The notes beneath the pieces were generated by a model that was not told the origin of the DNA, searched no databases, and worked only from the letters and a program-made list of their open reading frames with translations. Source: Thermoleophilia bacterium SCSIO 60948 (lineage in GTDB: Bacteria > Actinomycetota > Thermoleophilia > Solirubrobacterales > 70-9). From it: 64,000 bases of DNA. Positions 1-7,457 of the stretch are shown here, one piece after another. The position numbers and the translations under genes are program-made. The number at the start of each line of letters is the position of its first letter. The stretch's first letter is position 1. The stretch lies in the NCBI GenBank assembly GCA_021496505.1, contig CP053031.1, forward strand, positions 62,001 through 126,000. Reading direction: 5' to 3'.

Positions 1-74
1 ACGAACGCGGGTCCGAGTCCGAGTCCGACGAGTCGAAGGGCCAGCCGCGCGTCGGCCGCCCGCAGGAGGCGTGA
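1..74 (+). CDS. C-terminal end of a transporter (partial), probably OFA-type MFS
   Basis: Only the last 23 codons lie in the window, read in the frame starting at base 3. The tail is hydrophilic and Ser/Glu/Arg-rich and ends in GRPQEA. No domain is visible, so the call rests on the downstream gene. Its TGA (72-74) overlaps the next ATG (74-76) by one base, which means tight translational coupling. That next gene resembles the small partner of oxalate/formate-type MFS transporters, so this is probably the cytoplasmic tail of the large 12-helix subunit. The identity is inference from context. Confidence 0.4.
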   Translation, partial: ERGSESESDESKGQPRVGRPQEA

Positions 75-226
75 TGAGTACGAACGACGAAGCCGCGAGC
101 GGCTCGCAGAGTCAGCTCCTCACCGGGCCGGGTCCGGCGATCGCGCTCTGGATCATCGTCGTGCTCGCGCTCGGCTACGGCGTGGTGAAGACGGTCGAAA
201 CCGCTCTGGCGCTGTTCACGGCCTGA
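74..226 (+). CDS. 50-aa single-helix membrane protein, MFS transporter small-subunit type
   Basis: This 50-residue protein has a polar N-terminus (MSTNDEAASGSQSQ), a hydrophobic helix at about residues 22-38, then YGVVKTVETALALFTA. A W...V...L.YGV..T...A.ALF pattern is, from memory, that of the small proteins annotated as MFS transporter small subunits beside oxalate:formate antiporter genes in actinobacteria. It starts one base inside the preceding stop codon, so it is translationally coupled to the upstream gene. No catalytic residues are expected; it probably assembles with or stabilises the large subunit in the membrane. A hairpin with a GAAA loop (292-305) follows and could end the transcript. 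Confidence 0.6.
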   Translation: MSTNDEAASGSQSQLLTGPGPAIALWIIVVLALGYGVVKTVETALALFTA

Positions 227-308
227 GCGCGGTCCCGCCGACGCTTCCTGCCGGCTCGAACCGAACCCTTTGGTCGACGTGCCGCCGGCGGGGAGGGAAA
301 CCTCCGGG

Positions 309-352
309 GATGGAGCTAGGCGGGCTCGAACCGCCGACCTCCTGATTGCGAA
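309..352 (-). repeat. 3' half of tRNA-Ala(CGC): attachment-site-like direct repeat (left copy)
   Basis: These 44 bp are identical to 5774-5817, the 3' half of the intact tRNA-Ala(CGC) plus two flanking bases. Identity runs from the discriminator base through the T arm and the 3' anticodon-stem strand, and stops exactly at the 5' edge of the anticodon loop. The 5' half is missing, so this is not a functional tRNA. This is the usual footprint of tyrosine-recombinase integration into a tRNA gene, with the intact gene at the other end. The break at 352/353 lies in a 7-bp perfect inverted repeat (350-356 with 359-365). The surrounding 227-526 stretch holds no convincing gene; I see nothing else in 366-526. 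Confidence 0.85.
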
Positions 353-526
353 GCGGGACCGCTTCTGCGCAAGAGGGAGGCGGCTCGGCTCTAGCAAGCC
401 GAATCCGGATAGGTAGTTCGCGCGGCGCCCGAAACCGATGGCGGTGGATGCATGCGGATGTTCTCGGATTTGGGCAGCAGAACGGAGCCGGTGCCCAAAG
501 TTGTTCCGCTAGGAGAACTAGGGGCT

Positions 527-1468
527 CTAGGGCTTGCGGCGGTACTTTCGCAGTAGGGCGCGCAGGGTCGAGCCGTTGCGGTAGCCGATGTCCAGCGCGA
601 TTTGATCGATCGACTGTTCGGTCGTGGCGAGCAAGTGCTCGGCGCGCTCGGCGCGTATTCGTTGGATGAGCTCCAGCGGGGTCATGTTCGCGGTCGCTCG
701 TACGCGACGCTCGAGCGTCCGGGGAGTGGTGGCGAGCGCGCGAGCGACGGTGGTGATCGGGAGTGGGGCCGCGAGATTGGCGCGGACGTGCCGCTCGAAC
801 AGGCGCACGAGCTGATCGTCGTGACTCACGTGGTCGAGAGGGACGTACATGCTCTGCGTCGCGCGCTCGTCGATCAGCAGATGACGCGCGACGCGGTCGG
901 CGAGCTCGACGGATATGCCGCGGACGAGCGTCAGCGCGAGGTCGATGTGGGCGAACGCGGCACCCGCGGTGAGCACCTCCTCGTCCTTCACGACCATGCG
1001 GTCCGGGTCGAGCTCGGTGTCCGGGTAGCGGCGGGCAAATAGGGAGTGCAGCCACCACGAAGTCGTCGCACGACGCCCGCTCAACAGGCCCGCTTCGGCT
1101 AGGACGAACGTCCCGGTGCACGCTGCGGCAACCTGCCCGCCACTGCGGTCGAGATCGGTGAGCGCGCTCGCCATGCGGCTCGTGGTCGGCGCGTCGAGCG
1201 CGTCGACCATGCCGGACTCATCGAGCGCTCCGAGCGCGGGGACCACGACGACATCAGCGCCGGCAAGCTCATCGAGGCGGGCCGTTGTCGGGATCGCCAG
1301 CCCAGACCCGGTGCGGACGAGCGGCTGCTCGGCGACGGTCGCGACGCGGATCTCCGGCACGGCGCGATCATGGGCACGGCGGAGGACCTCGGCGACGTTG
1401 AGCGTGTCGTGAAGCAGCGTGAAACCCGAAGCGAAAACGCCATCTGCGACAAGGATTGCGAACAGCAT
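527..1468 (-). CDS. GlxA/FtrA-type transcriptional regulator (DJ-1/PfpI domain plus AraC HTH)
   Basis: A 313-residue DNA-binding regulator. Residues about 1-180 form a DJ-1/PfpI-like domain: the N-terminal strand FAILVADG, a VVVVPALG strand, and a nucleophile-elbow region AACTGTFVLAEAGLL with the family Cys. Residues about 205-313 form an AraC/XylS double helix-turn-helix, with ITTVARALATTPRTLERR followed by IDQIALDIGYRNGSTLRALLRKY. In this family the PfpI-like part usually senses rather than catalyses. The gene diverges from the monooxygenase at 1566 across 97 bp, so it probably controls that gene and perhaps the oxidoreductase genes beyond. The inducer is unknown. Confidence 0.88.
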   Translation of the reverse strand: MLFAILVADGVFASGFTLLHDTLNVAEVLRRAHDRAVPEIRVATVAEQPLVRTGSGLAIPTTARLDELAGADVVVVPALGALDESGMVDALDAPTTSRMASALTDLDRSGGQVAAACTGTFVLAEAGLLSGRRATTSWWLHSLFARRYPDTELDPDRMVVKDEEVLTAGAAFAHIDLALTLVRGISVELADRVARHLLIDERATQSMYVPLDHVSHDDQLVRLFERHVRANLAAPLPITTVARALATTPRTLERRVRATANMTPLELIQRIRAERAEHLLATTEQSIDQIALDIGYRNGSTLRALLRKYRRKP

Positions 1469-1565
1469 GTCGTAATCGGTACCAGATCGGTCGCGGCTGC
1501 GGTAGTCGTCCGGGCCGGCCCTACGTACGGTGAATGAGGCCTAGAGCTATCGAGGAGAACGCACC

Positions 1566-1859
1566 ATGAACACGCCATACGCATTCGTCGCCCGAATCGA
1601 AGCCAAGCCGGACAAGGCCGAGGACGTGGCGGCTCTGCTGGCCGGCGCGCTGCCGCTCGCTGAGGCCGAGACGGGCACCGTCGACTGGTACGCCGCGCGG
1701 ACGTCGCCGACCACGTTCTGGATCTTCGACACGTTCGGCAGTGAGCAGGACCGCACAGCACACGCCGAGGGCGAGATCGTCGCGGCATTGACGGCCAACG
1801 CCGAGTTGCTTGCCGTCGCGCCGGAGATCCTTCCCGCTGACGTACTGGCTGCTAAGTGA
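1566..1859 (+). CDS. Antibiotic-biosynthesis-monooxygenase (ABM) domain protein
   Basis: A 97-residue single-domain protein of the dimeric ferredoxin-like ABM/YgiN fold. It begins with the strand YAFVARIEAKPDKAEDVAALL, followed by ETGTVDWYAAR, TTFWIFDTFGSEQDRTAH and a C-terminal helix containing EIVAALTAN. These are the family landmarks: the first strand, the W-x-x-x-x strand, the W-I-F-D-x-F strand and the H before helix 3. Members act as cofactor-free quinol monooxygenases or in degradation; the substrate cannot be read here. Start ATG 1566 has a GGAG ribosome site just upstream. The gene is divergent from the GlxA-type regulator, which suggests local control. Confidence 0.8.
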   Translation: MNTPYAFVARIEAKPDKAEDVAALLAGALPLAEAETGTVDWYAARTSPTTFWIFDTFGSEQDRTAHAEGEIVAALTANAELLAVAPEILPADVLAAK

Positions 1860-2036
1860 CGGCGAGCGACCCTCGCCACATCCGCCGCGAGAGCCGTCGA
1901 CCGCTGCACCGGAGTTCACTCTTCGGAAAGCGCATCGCGATCTTCGAGCACTCCGCCCATTCCCAGGGGACGAGCACATGATGCCTTCGGATGTGGTTCC
2001 CGTGCGCTCGGGCCTCGCCGATTCGGAGACGATTGG

Positions 2037-2570
2037 ATGAGCACTCATTTCGAGGCGTCGCAATTTGCCGCGATCTCGTTGCGTGTCAACGGGACCCCGC
2101 ACGATCTCGAGGTCGATACGCGCTCATCGCTGCTCGACGTTCTGCGAGAGCAGCTCGATCTGACCGGCACGAAGAAGGGATGTGACCACGGCCAGTGCGG
2201 CGCCTGCACCGTGCTCGTCGATGGCCGCCGCGTGAACGGCTGCCTGACCCTGGCGGTGGCTGAAGATGGGGCCGAGGTCACGACGGTGGAAGGGCTCGCG
2301 GCAGGAAACGAGCTTCACCCCGTGCAGGCGGCGTTCATCGCCCACGACGGCTTTCAGTGCGGATACTGCACGCCGGGGCAGATCTGCTCCGCGGTCGGCA
2401 TGATCGACGAGGCGCGCCGCGGCTGGCCGAGCTTCGAGACGGCTGACGGCACGGGCGAGGAGCCCGTCACCCTCGACGAGCCGGAGATCCGGGAGCGGAT
2501 GAGCGGCAACATCTGCCGGTGCGGGGCCTACCTCGGCATCGTCGCAGCGATCCAGGAAGCGTCACGATGA
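2037..2570 (+). CDS. paoA: Aldehyde oxidoreductase, [2Fe-2S] subunit (PaoA/YagT type)
   Basis: A 177-residue small subunit of a molybdenum hydroxylase. The plant-type [2Fe-2S] cluster motif is CDHGQCGACTVLVDGRRVNGC at about residues 57-77, and the helical-domain cluster ligands are C-G-Y-C (about 111-114) and C-R-C-G (about 160-163). It passes electrons from the molybdenum site to FAD. E. coli PaoA has a twin-arginine signal; none is seen here, so the complex is probably cytoplasmic. Its TGA overlaps the ATG of the FAD subunit (ATGA at 2567-2570). Start ATG 2037 has GGAG at 2024-2027. First of a three-gene unit inside the tRNA-bounded segment. Confidence 0.93.
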   Translation: MSTHFEASQFAAISLRVNGTPHDLEVDTRSSLLDVLREQLDLTGTKKGCDHGQCGACTVLVDGRRVNGCLTLAVAEDGAEVTTVEGLAAGNELHPVQAAFIAHDGFQCGYCTPGQICSAVGMIDEARRGWPSFETADGTGEEPVTLDEPEIRERMSGNICRCGAYLGIVAAIQEASR

Positions 2571-3547
2571 GGCCGTTCACGTTCGAGCGTACCGCCGACG
2601 TCGACACGGCACTGGCGGCCCGGACCGCACACCCCGAGACCGCCTACCTCGGGGGCGGGACGAACCTCGTGGATCTCATGCGCCTCGGCGTCGAGCGCCC
2701 CGCGCATCTTGTTGATGTCACGCGCCTCGGTCACGACCGTGTCGAGGTCAGCAAGAGCGGCGCGGTGCGGATCGGGGCAGCCGTGCCGAACAGCGACCTG
2801 GCCGCGGATCCCGCCGTCCTGGAGCATCATCCGCTGCTCTCCCAGGCGCTGCTGGCCGGGGCGTCCGGGCAGCTGCGCAACAAGGCGACCGTCGGCGGGA
2901 ACCTTCTCCAGCGCACCCGGTGCGCGTACTTCCAGGACACGACCAAGCCCTGCAACAAGCGAGACCCGGGGTCGGGCTGTCCCGCGATCGAGGGCGATCA
3001 TCGCAACCTCGCGATCATCGGACACTCCCCGGCCTGCGTCGCCACGCACCCGTCAGACATGGCCGTCGCGATGCAGGCGCTCGGAGCCACCGTCTCAGTC
3101 CGCGGACCCGGCGGTGAGCGCGAGGTCCCTATGCCGGGGTTGCACCGGCTGCCCGGCGAGCACCCCGAGCGCGACACCGTGCTCGCACCTGAGGACCTCA
3201 TCGTCGCGGTCTCCCTGCCGGCCCCGATGGCCGGCGCCCGCGCGAAGTACGCGAAGATCCGGGAGCGGGCCTCCTATGCGTTCGCGCTCGTCTCCGTCGG
3301 CGTTGTCCTCGCGGTCGAGGACGGCGCCGTAAGGGACGTCGCGATCGCCTTCGGGGGCCTGGCCGCAGTGCCGTGGCGCGCCGAGGCCGCCGAGCATGCC
3401 CTTCGGGGCGGGCCGGCCACCAGCGAGGCCTTCCAGGAGGCCGCGGCCGCGGAACTGAGCCGCGCCGAACCGCTACGCGACAACGCCTACAAGGTGCCGC
3501 TCGCCACGAATGTCCTCGTTCGAACCCTGCAGGGGCTATCCGCATGA
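2567..3547 (+). CDS. paoB: Aldehyde oxidoreductase, FAD-binding subunit with extra Fe-S cysteines (PaoB/YagS type)
   Basis: A 326-residue FAD subunit (CO_deh_flav_N and C domains). FAD contacts appear as YLGGGTNLVDLMRLG near residue 30 and NKATVGGNLLQRTRC near residue 115. Cysteines in RCAYFQDTTKPCNK, GSGCPAI and SPACVATHPSD match the insertion that binds a [4Fe-4S] cluster in PaoB-type enzymes and is absent from many xanthine dehydrogenase FAD subunits. The start was set at ATG 2567, which overlaps the paoA stop and begins the natural strand MRPFTFERTADVDTAL; an upstream in-frame start would lie inside paoA. It ends overlapping the paoC start (3544). Confidence 0.93.
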   Translation: MRPFTFERTADVDTALAARTAHPETAYLGGGTNLVDLMRLGVERPAHLVDVTRLGHDRVEVSKSGAVRIGAAVPNSDLAADPAVLEHHPLLSQALLAGASGQLRNKATVGGNLLQRTRCAYFQDTTKPCNKRDPGSGCPAIEGDHRNLAIIGHSPACVATHPSDMAVAMQALGATVSVRGPGGEREVPMPGLHRLPGEHPERDTVLAPEDLIVAVSLPAPMAGARAKYAKIRERASYAFALVSVGVVLAVEDGAVRDVAIAFGGLAAVPWRAEAAEHALRGGPATSEAFQEAAAAELSRAEPLRDNAYKVPLATNVLVRTLQGLSA

Positions 3548-5667
3548 GCACCACATCCGACGCACCGCCGATGTCGATCGGTACCCCGCGCGTCCGGGCG
3601 GAGGCCCGTGACAAGGTCACCGGAGCCGCGCAGTACTCCTACGAGCGTCCGCAGGACGGGATGGGCTACGGCTGGATCGTCGGGGCGACGATCGCCCGGG
3701 GCACCGTGGTCACCGTCGACACCGACCGAGCGCTGGCCGCCCCGGGCGTCGTGGCGGTCCTTACGCACGAGAACGCACCGAAGCTCCAGCCTGACGTCAA
3801 CGCCGAACTCGAGGCGTTGCAACACGCCGGCGTCCAATTCCGCGGACAGCCGATCGCCCTGGTCGTGGCTGAGACCCTCGAGGAGGCCAGGGAGGCTGCG
3901 GGCTTCGTGAGCGCCGAGTATCGAGAGGAGGCGCACGACGTCCTGTTGCGTGAGGATCATCCCGACCTCTACGTCCCTGAGGAACTGGGCGGCGGGTCCC
4001 CGCCGTCATCGGGAGTCGGCGACCCTGACGCCGCGCTGGCGGCTGCGCCGGCGACGGTGGATGTGACCTATCGCACCCCGGCCGAGCACAACAACCCGAT
4101 GGAGCCCCACGCCACGACGGCGGCGTGGGGCGCCGCCGGCGGGCTCACCCTTTACGACTCCACGCAGGATCCGTCGGGCACGCGCGACACGGTCGCGCAG
4201 CTGTTCGGGATCGACGAAGCGGACGTGCAGGTCTGCAACGAGCACGTCGGAGGTGGATTCGGGAGCAAGGGGACCACGCGGATGAACGCCGTCCTCGCGG
4301 CGCAAGCCGCCAAGGTCACCGGCCGCCCGGTCAAGCTCGCCGTCACCCGGCAGCAGATGTTCGACCTCACCGGCTACCGGACGCCGACGATCCAGCGCGT
4401 GCGTCTCGGAGCCGAGACCGACGGCCGGCTTGTGGGGATAGCGCATCACGCCCTGGGCCAGACCGCCGACATCCCCGGCTTCCTGGAGCCGACTACGACC
4501 CCGACCCGCGTGCTCTACGCCGCCGCGCACCGCCGAACCAGCCAGGAGGTCGTCGAACTCGACGTGCCGACGCCATCGTGGATGCGGGCGCCGGGCCGCT
4601 GCCCCGGCGTCTTTGCGATCGAGACCGCGATGGACGAGCTCGCAACCCAGCTGGGCATCGACCCGATCGTCCTGCGTGAGCGCAACGAGACCGCCAACGA
4701 TCCCGAGAGCGGATCGCCGTTCAGCTCGCGCGGCCTGGTGCAATGCCTGCACGAAGGGGCTCGCCGCTTCAACTGGGCCGATCGCGACCCCCGGCCCGGC
4801 GTCCGCCTACGAGATCGCAAGCTGATCGGCACGGGTGTCGCGGGCTCGACGTACCCCGCGCAACGCAACCCCGCGCAGGCCACCGCGCGCGCCCTGCCGG
4901 GCGGGACGTTCGAGGTCGCAATCAGCGCGTCGGACATCGGCACGGGCGCGAGAACCGTGCTCGGCCAGATCGCCGCGGACGCGCTCGGAGTCGAGGCGGA
5001 TCTGGTCACCGCGTACGTCGGCGACAGCGCCCTGCCCGACGGTCCGGGGGCGGGCGACTCCGCCGGCACCGCCTCATGGGGCTCGGCCGTGCACGGCGCC
5101 TGCGTTGCCCTGCGCCGCCAGCTGCAGGACCGGGGCGGTTCGACAAGCGACCCCGTCGAGGCCACCTGGGACACAACGGACGAGATCGAAGCCGAAGGCG
5201 ACTACGCGCGCCACAGCTTCGCTGCGCACTTCGCCGAGGTCGAAGTCGACGTCGATACAGGCGTGGTCTCCGTGCCACGGCTCCTCGGCGTCTTCGCCTG
5301 CGGCCGCATCCTCAACCCGCACACCGCCCAGTCGCAGTTCGTCGGGGCCCTGATCATGGGAATCGGCATGGCCCTCATGGAGGAATCGACCGTCGACCTC
5401 GCTCACGGCGACTTCCTCAACCACGACCTCGCGCAGTACCACGTGCCGGCCAACGCGGACGTCCTCGGTGTGGAAGCCGCTTGGATCGAGGAACACGACG
5501 AACACCTCAATCCGATGGGCTCCAAGGGCATCGGCGAGATCGGCATCGTCGGGAGTCCGGCCGCCATCGGCAACGCCGTCTTCCACGCCACCGGCCACCG
5601 CTTCCGCGAACTGCCACTGCGTCCCGACCGCGTCCTGGAGGCTCTCCGAAGCAGAACGTCCTCGTGA
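3544..5667 (+). CDS. paoC: Aldehyde oxidoreductase, molybdopterin-binding catalytic subunit (PaoC/YagR type)
   Basis: A 707-residue large subunit, close to the usual size of about 730. An N-terminal a/b hammerhead domain (MSIGTPRVRAEARDKVTGAA...) is followed by the molybdenum-cofactor domains: HNNPMEPHATTAAW, the Gly-rich VGGGFGSKGTT, RAPGRCPGVFAIE and the C-terminal GSKGIGEIGIVGSPAAIGNA. The last contains the family catalytic Glu (GxGE). It oxidises an aldehyde or N-heterocycle by water-derived hydroxylation; the substrate is not readable. ATG 3544 overlaps the paoB stop. No XdhC/PaoD-type maturation gene is adjacent, so cofactor insertion must use a gene elsewhere. A hairpin follows at 5676-5694. 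Confidence 0.93.
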   Translation: MSTTSDAPPMSIGTPRVRAEARDKVTGAAQYSYERPQDGMGYGWIVGATIARGTVVTVDTDRALAAPGVVAVLTHENAPKLQPDVNAELEALQHAGVQFRGQPIALVVAETLEEAREAAGFVSAEYREEAHDVLLREDHPDLYVPEELGGGSPPSSGVGDPDAALAAAPATVDVTYRTPAEHNNPMEPHATTAAWGAAGGLTLYDSTQDPSGTRDTVAQLFGIDEADVQVCNEHVGGGFGSKGTTRMNAVLAAQAAKVTGRPVKLAVTRQQMFDLTGYRTPTIQRVRLGAETDGRLVGIAHHALGQTADIPGFLEPTTTPTRVLYAAAHRRTSQEVVELDVPTPSWMRAPGRCPGVFAIETAMDELATQLGIDPIVLRERNETANDPESGSPFSSRGLVQCLHEGARRFNWADRDPRPGVRLRDRKLIGTGVAGSTYPAQRNPAQATARALPGGTFEVAISASDIGTGARTVLGQIAADALGVEADLVTAYVGDSALPDGPGAGDSAGTASWGSAVHGACVALRRQLQDRGGSTSDPVEATWDTTDEIEAEGDYARHSFAAHFAEVEVDVDTGVVSVPRLLGVFACGRILNPHTAQSQFVGALIMGIGMALMEESTVDLAHGDFLNHDLAQYHVPANADVLGVEAAWIEEHDEHLNPMGSKGIGEIGIVGSPAAIGNAVFHATGHRFRELPLRPDRVLEALRSRTSS

Positions 5668-5675
5668 CGTACTTG

Positions 5676-5694
5676 GGAGCTCGCGCCGAGCTCC
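5676..5694 (+). terminator. Hairpin after paoC, possible terminator
   Basis: A perfect 8-bp inverted repeat (GGAGCTCG / CGAGCTCC) with a 3-nt CGC loop begins 8 nt after the paoC stop. There is no T-tract, which is common in high-GC genomes, so termination activity is inferred from position and stem strength only. Confidence 0.5.
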
Positions 5695-5773
5695 ATCGCG
5701 CCGGACCTCGGCTTCCGCCCTTCGCACCTCGCACACGAAACGCAGGTCTACCCAGAGAGGGGACTTTCTTCGA

Positions 5774-5817
5774 GATGGAGCTAGGCGGGCTCGAACCGCC
5801 GACCTCCTGATTGCGAA
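5774..5817 (-). repeat. Right copy of the 44-bp tRNA-Ala(CGC) direct repeat
   Basis: This is the copy inside the intact tRNA-Ala(CGC), from two bases beyond the discriminator to the far edge of the anticodon loop. It is identical to 309-352. The two copies bound about 5.46 kb. Confidence 0.85.
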
Positions 5818-5848
5818 CCAGGCGCTCTCCCAGCTGAGCTATAGCCCC
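5776..5848 (-). tRNA. tRNA-Ala (anticodon CGC)
   Basis: A 73-nt cloverleaf on the minus strand. The acceptor stem is GGGGCTA/TAGCTCC with the G3-U70 alanine identity pair, the D arm is AGCTCAGCTGGGAGAGC, the anticodon loop is TTCGCAA (CGC, reading GCG), the T loop is GTTCGAGCC, and the discriminator is A. The 3' CCA is not encoded. Its 3' half is duplicated at 309-352, so the gene is the likely target of an integration event. Confidence 0.97.
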
Positions 5849-6029
5849 ATTGCGCGGAACGCTCCGCGTCTCGGCACGAGGATAGCCGAGGGCACACGAT
5901 GCACCCAGCCGGGGAGGGAGTCGCCGGCGGACGGCGAAAAGTGGCCTCGAGCGAGCCGGGAGGCGGCTTGCAGCCCCGCGCGAAGGCACGGGCGTTCGCA
6001 TTAGTCTCTAGCCACTCGCATCTGATCCG

Positions 6030-7199
6030 ATGGGACTTCTCGACGACGCCATCCGCGAGCATCTCGAGTTGAAGCGCCGCCAGGGCGCCGACTCGAACGA
6101 GATCGAACGTCTCGAAGGCGAGGCGTTCGGCCCCGCGAGCCGTCCTGGCGAACCCGATTTCCCTGAGCCCGCGACCGGCGAGGAGCCGATCGACGAGCCG
6201 GCGACGACGCTGCTCGACGACCCGTCGGCCGAGGCCGAGAGCGAGCCCGCGGCAAGCACGCCCTTCGACGCCGGCGGCGACTGGGAGGAGGCCCCCTCGT
6301 CCGAGGCGGCCGTCGAGGAACCGGCGCTGACCGAGGATGCGTCCGACCCCGAGGCCGAGCTCGCCGAGGATCCGCTCGACGAGCCTGCGGCCGGGATCTT
6401 CGACATCGAGTCGACCGCGGTCGATCTCGACGACGAGGAGGACTTCGAGGAGCCGCTCGCGGGAGACGATCCGCTCGCGGGCGACGCCATCGTCGAGGAG
6501 CCGCCCTCCGAGCCCGACCCGACGACGATCTCGCGGCTGCCGGAGGAGGACCTCGTCGCCTCGCTCGGCGAGCGCCCCGAGGGCGACGCCGGGCCCGCCG
6601 CGAGCCCGGACCCCGAGGACGTCGAGCCCGAGCTCGAGGTCCAGCCCGAGGAGCCGCTCGCGCCGGAGACGTTCGACGAGCCGGTCGCAGACGAGCCGCC
6701 CCCGACGACGATTTCGCCGTCGCTGGCCGATCCGGAGTCGCTCGACGATCCGCTCGCGGACGAGCCGCCTCCCACGACGATCTCGCCGTCGCTGGCGAAT
6801 GAGCCGGCCCTCGAGGAGGAGCCGGTCGTTCCCGCCGACGAGCTCGACGCCGGGGTCGAGGACGACGACGAGGTCCTGGAGGCAGACGAGGTGCTCGACG
6901 GGCCGTCGGACGCGCCGCTCGGCACCGAGCCGCCGGCCGACGACTTCGCCGACATCGAGCTCGACGCGGACGAGGATCTCGAGCCGCCGCCGGCCGTCGA
7001 CGATCCGTTCGCGACGGTCGAGCATCCATCCGCTCGTCCCGACGCTCCGGCCGAGCCGGAGCCACCGATGGAGACGACCGAGTCGCCGGCGGCCGACGAC
7101 GAGGACGTACTCGAGGAGACGCCCGACTTCCTCCGCGATCAGCCGGAGGATGACGAGCTCTGGTTCGAACAGGGGAAGCCGAAGGACTTCGACTTCTAG
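6030..7199 (+). CDS. Acidic low-complexity protein of unknown function with Thr-Thr-Ile-Ser repeats
   Basis: 389 residues, extremely rich in Asp, Glu and Pro. The ends look ordered and conserved in style: the N-terminus MGLLDDAIREHLELKRRQGAD predicts a basic amphipathic helix, and the C-terminus ends TPDFLRDQPEDDELWFEQ followed by GKPKDFDF. Between them lies about 300 residues of predicted disorder. A 23-residue unit with DEPPPTTISPSLA occurs twice in tandem (bases about 6675-6743 and 6744-6812), and a degenerate DPTTISRLPEEDL copy lies near base 6515. I have seen similar N- and C-terminal pairs in actinobacterial hypothetical proteins but know no function. No signal peptide or membrane segment is present. 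Confidence 0.75.
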   Translation: MGLLDDAIREHLELKRRQGADSNEIERLEGEAFGPASRPGEPDFPEPATGEEPIDEPATTLLDDPSAEAESEPAASTPFDAGGDWEEAPSSEAAVEEPALTEDASDPEAELAEDPLDEPAAGIFDIESTAVDLDDEEDFEEPLAGDDPLAGDAIVEEPPSEPDPTTISRLPEEDLVASLGERPEGDAGPAASPDPEDVEPELEVQPEEPLAPETFDEPVADEPPPTTISPSLADPESLDDPLADEPPPTTISPSLANEPALEEEPVVPADELDAGVEDDDEVLEADEVLDGPSDAPLGTEPPADDFADIELDADEDLEPPPAVDDPFATVEHPSARPDAPAEPEPPMETTESPAADDEDVLEETPDFLRDQPEDDELWFEQGKPKDFDF

Positions 7200-7457
7200 C
7201 CCTGCGGGCCAGAAGTCTCAGCCCTTCGGCGCACGTTCGTCCGCGAGGGCGGGGCCTGCAAAGCGGCGCCTGAGCGGGTCATCGGTCGGTTGTGTGCGGA
7301 GCACACGGCCCTCCCTGCTTCCCCGCTCATGCTTGCTTTTCGGCCCCGTTCGGTTGACGGCGTGGACGGGTTTGCGATCTGGGCTGATTCCCCTGGTGCG
7401 GGTCGGCCTACGACCGCCGACGCGCCGCCGGCTCCGAGGACCGCGGAACCGCCGGGC

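Noticed and set aside
309-352. A second tRNA-Ala gene
   Set aside because: Only the 3' half is present; the D arm and the 5' acceptor and anticodon strands are missing, so no cloverleaf can form.
353-5773. An integrase or transposase inside the tRNA-bounded segment
   Set aside because: All reading frames of useful length are accounted for by the regulator, ABM protein and PaoABC genes or their antisense shadows; no recombinase motif was found.
7200-7457. A structured RNA gene between the acidic protein and gdhA
   Set aside because: Only a short GTGTGC/GCACAC hairpin is visible; no conserved RNase P, tmRNA or SRP motif.
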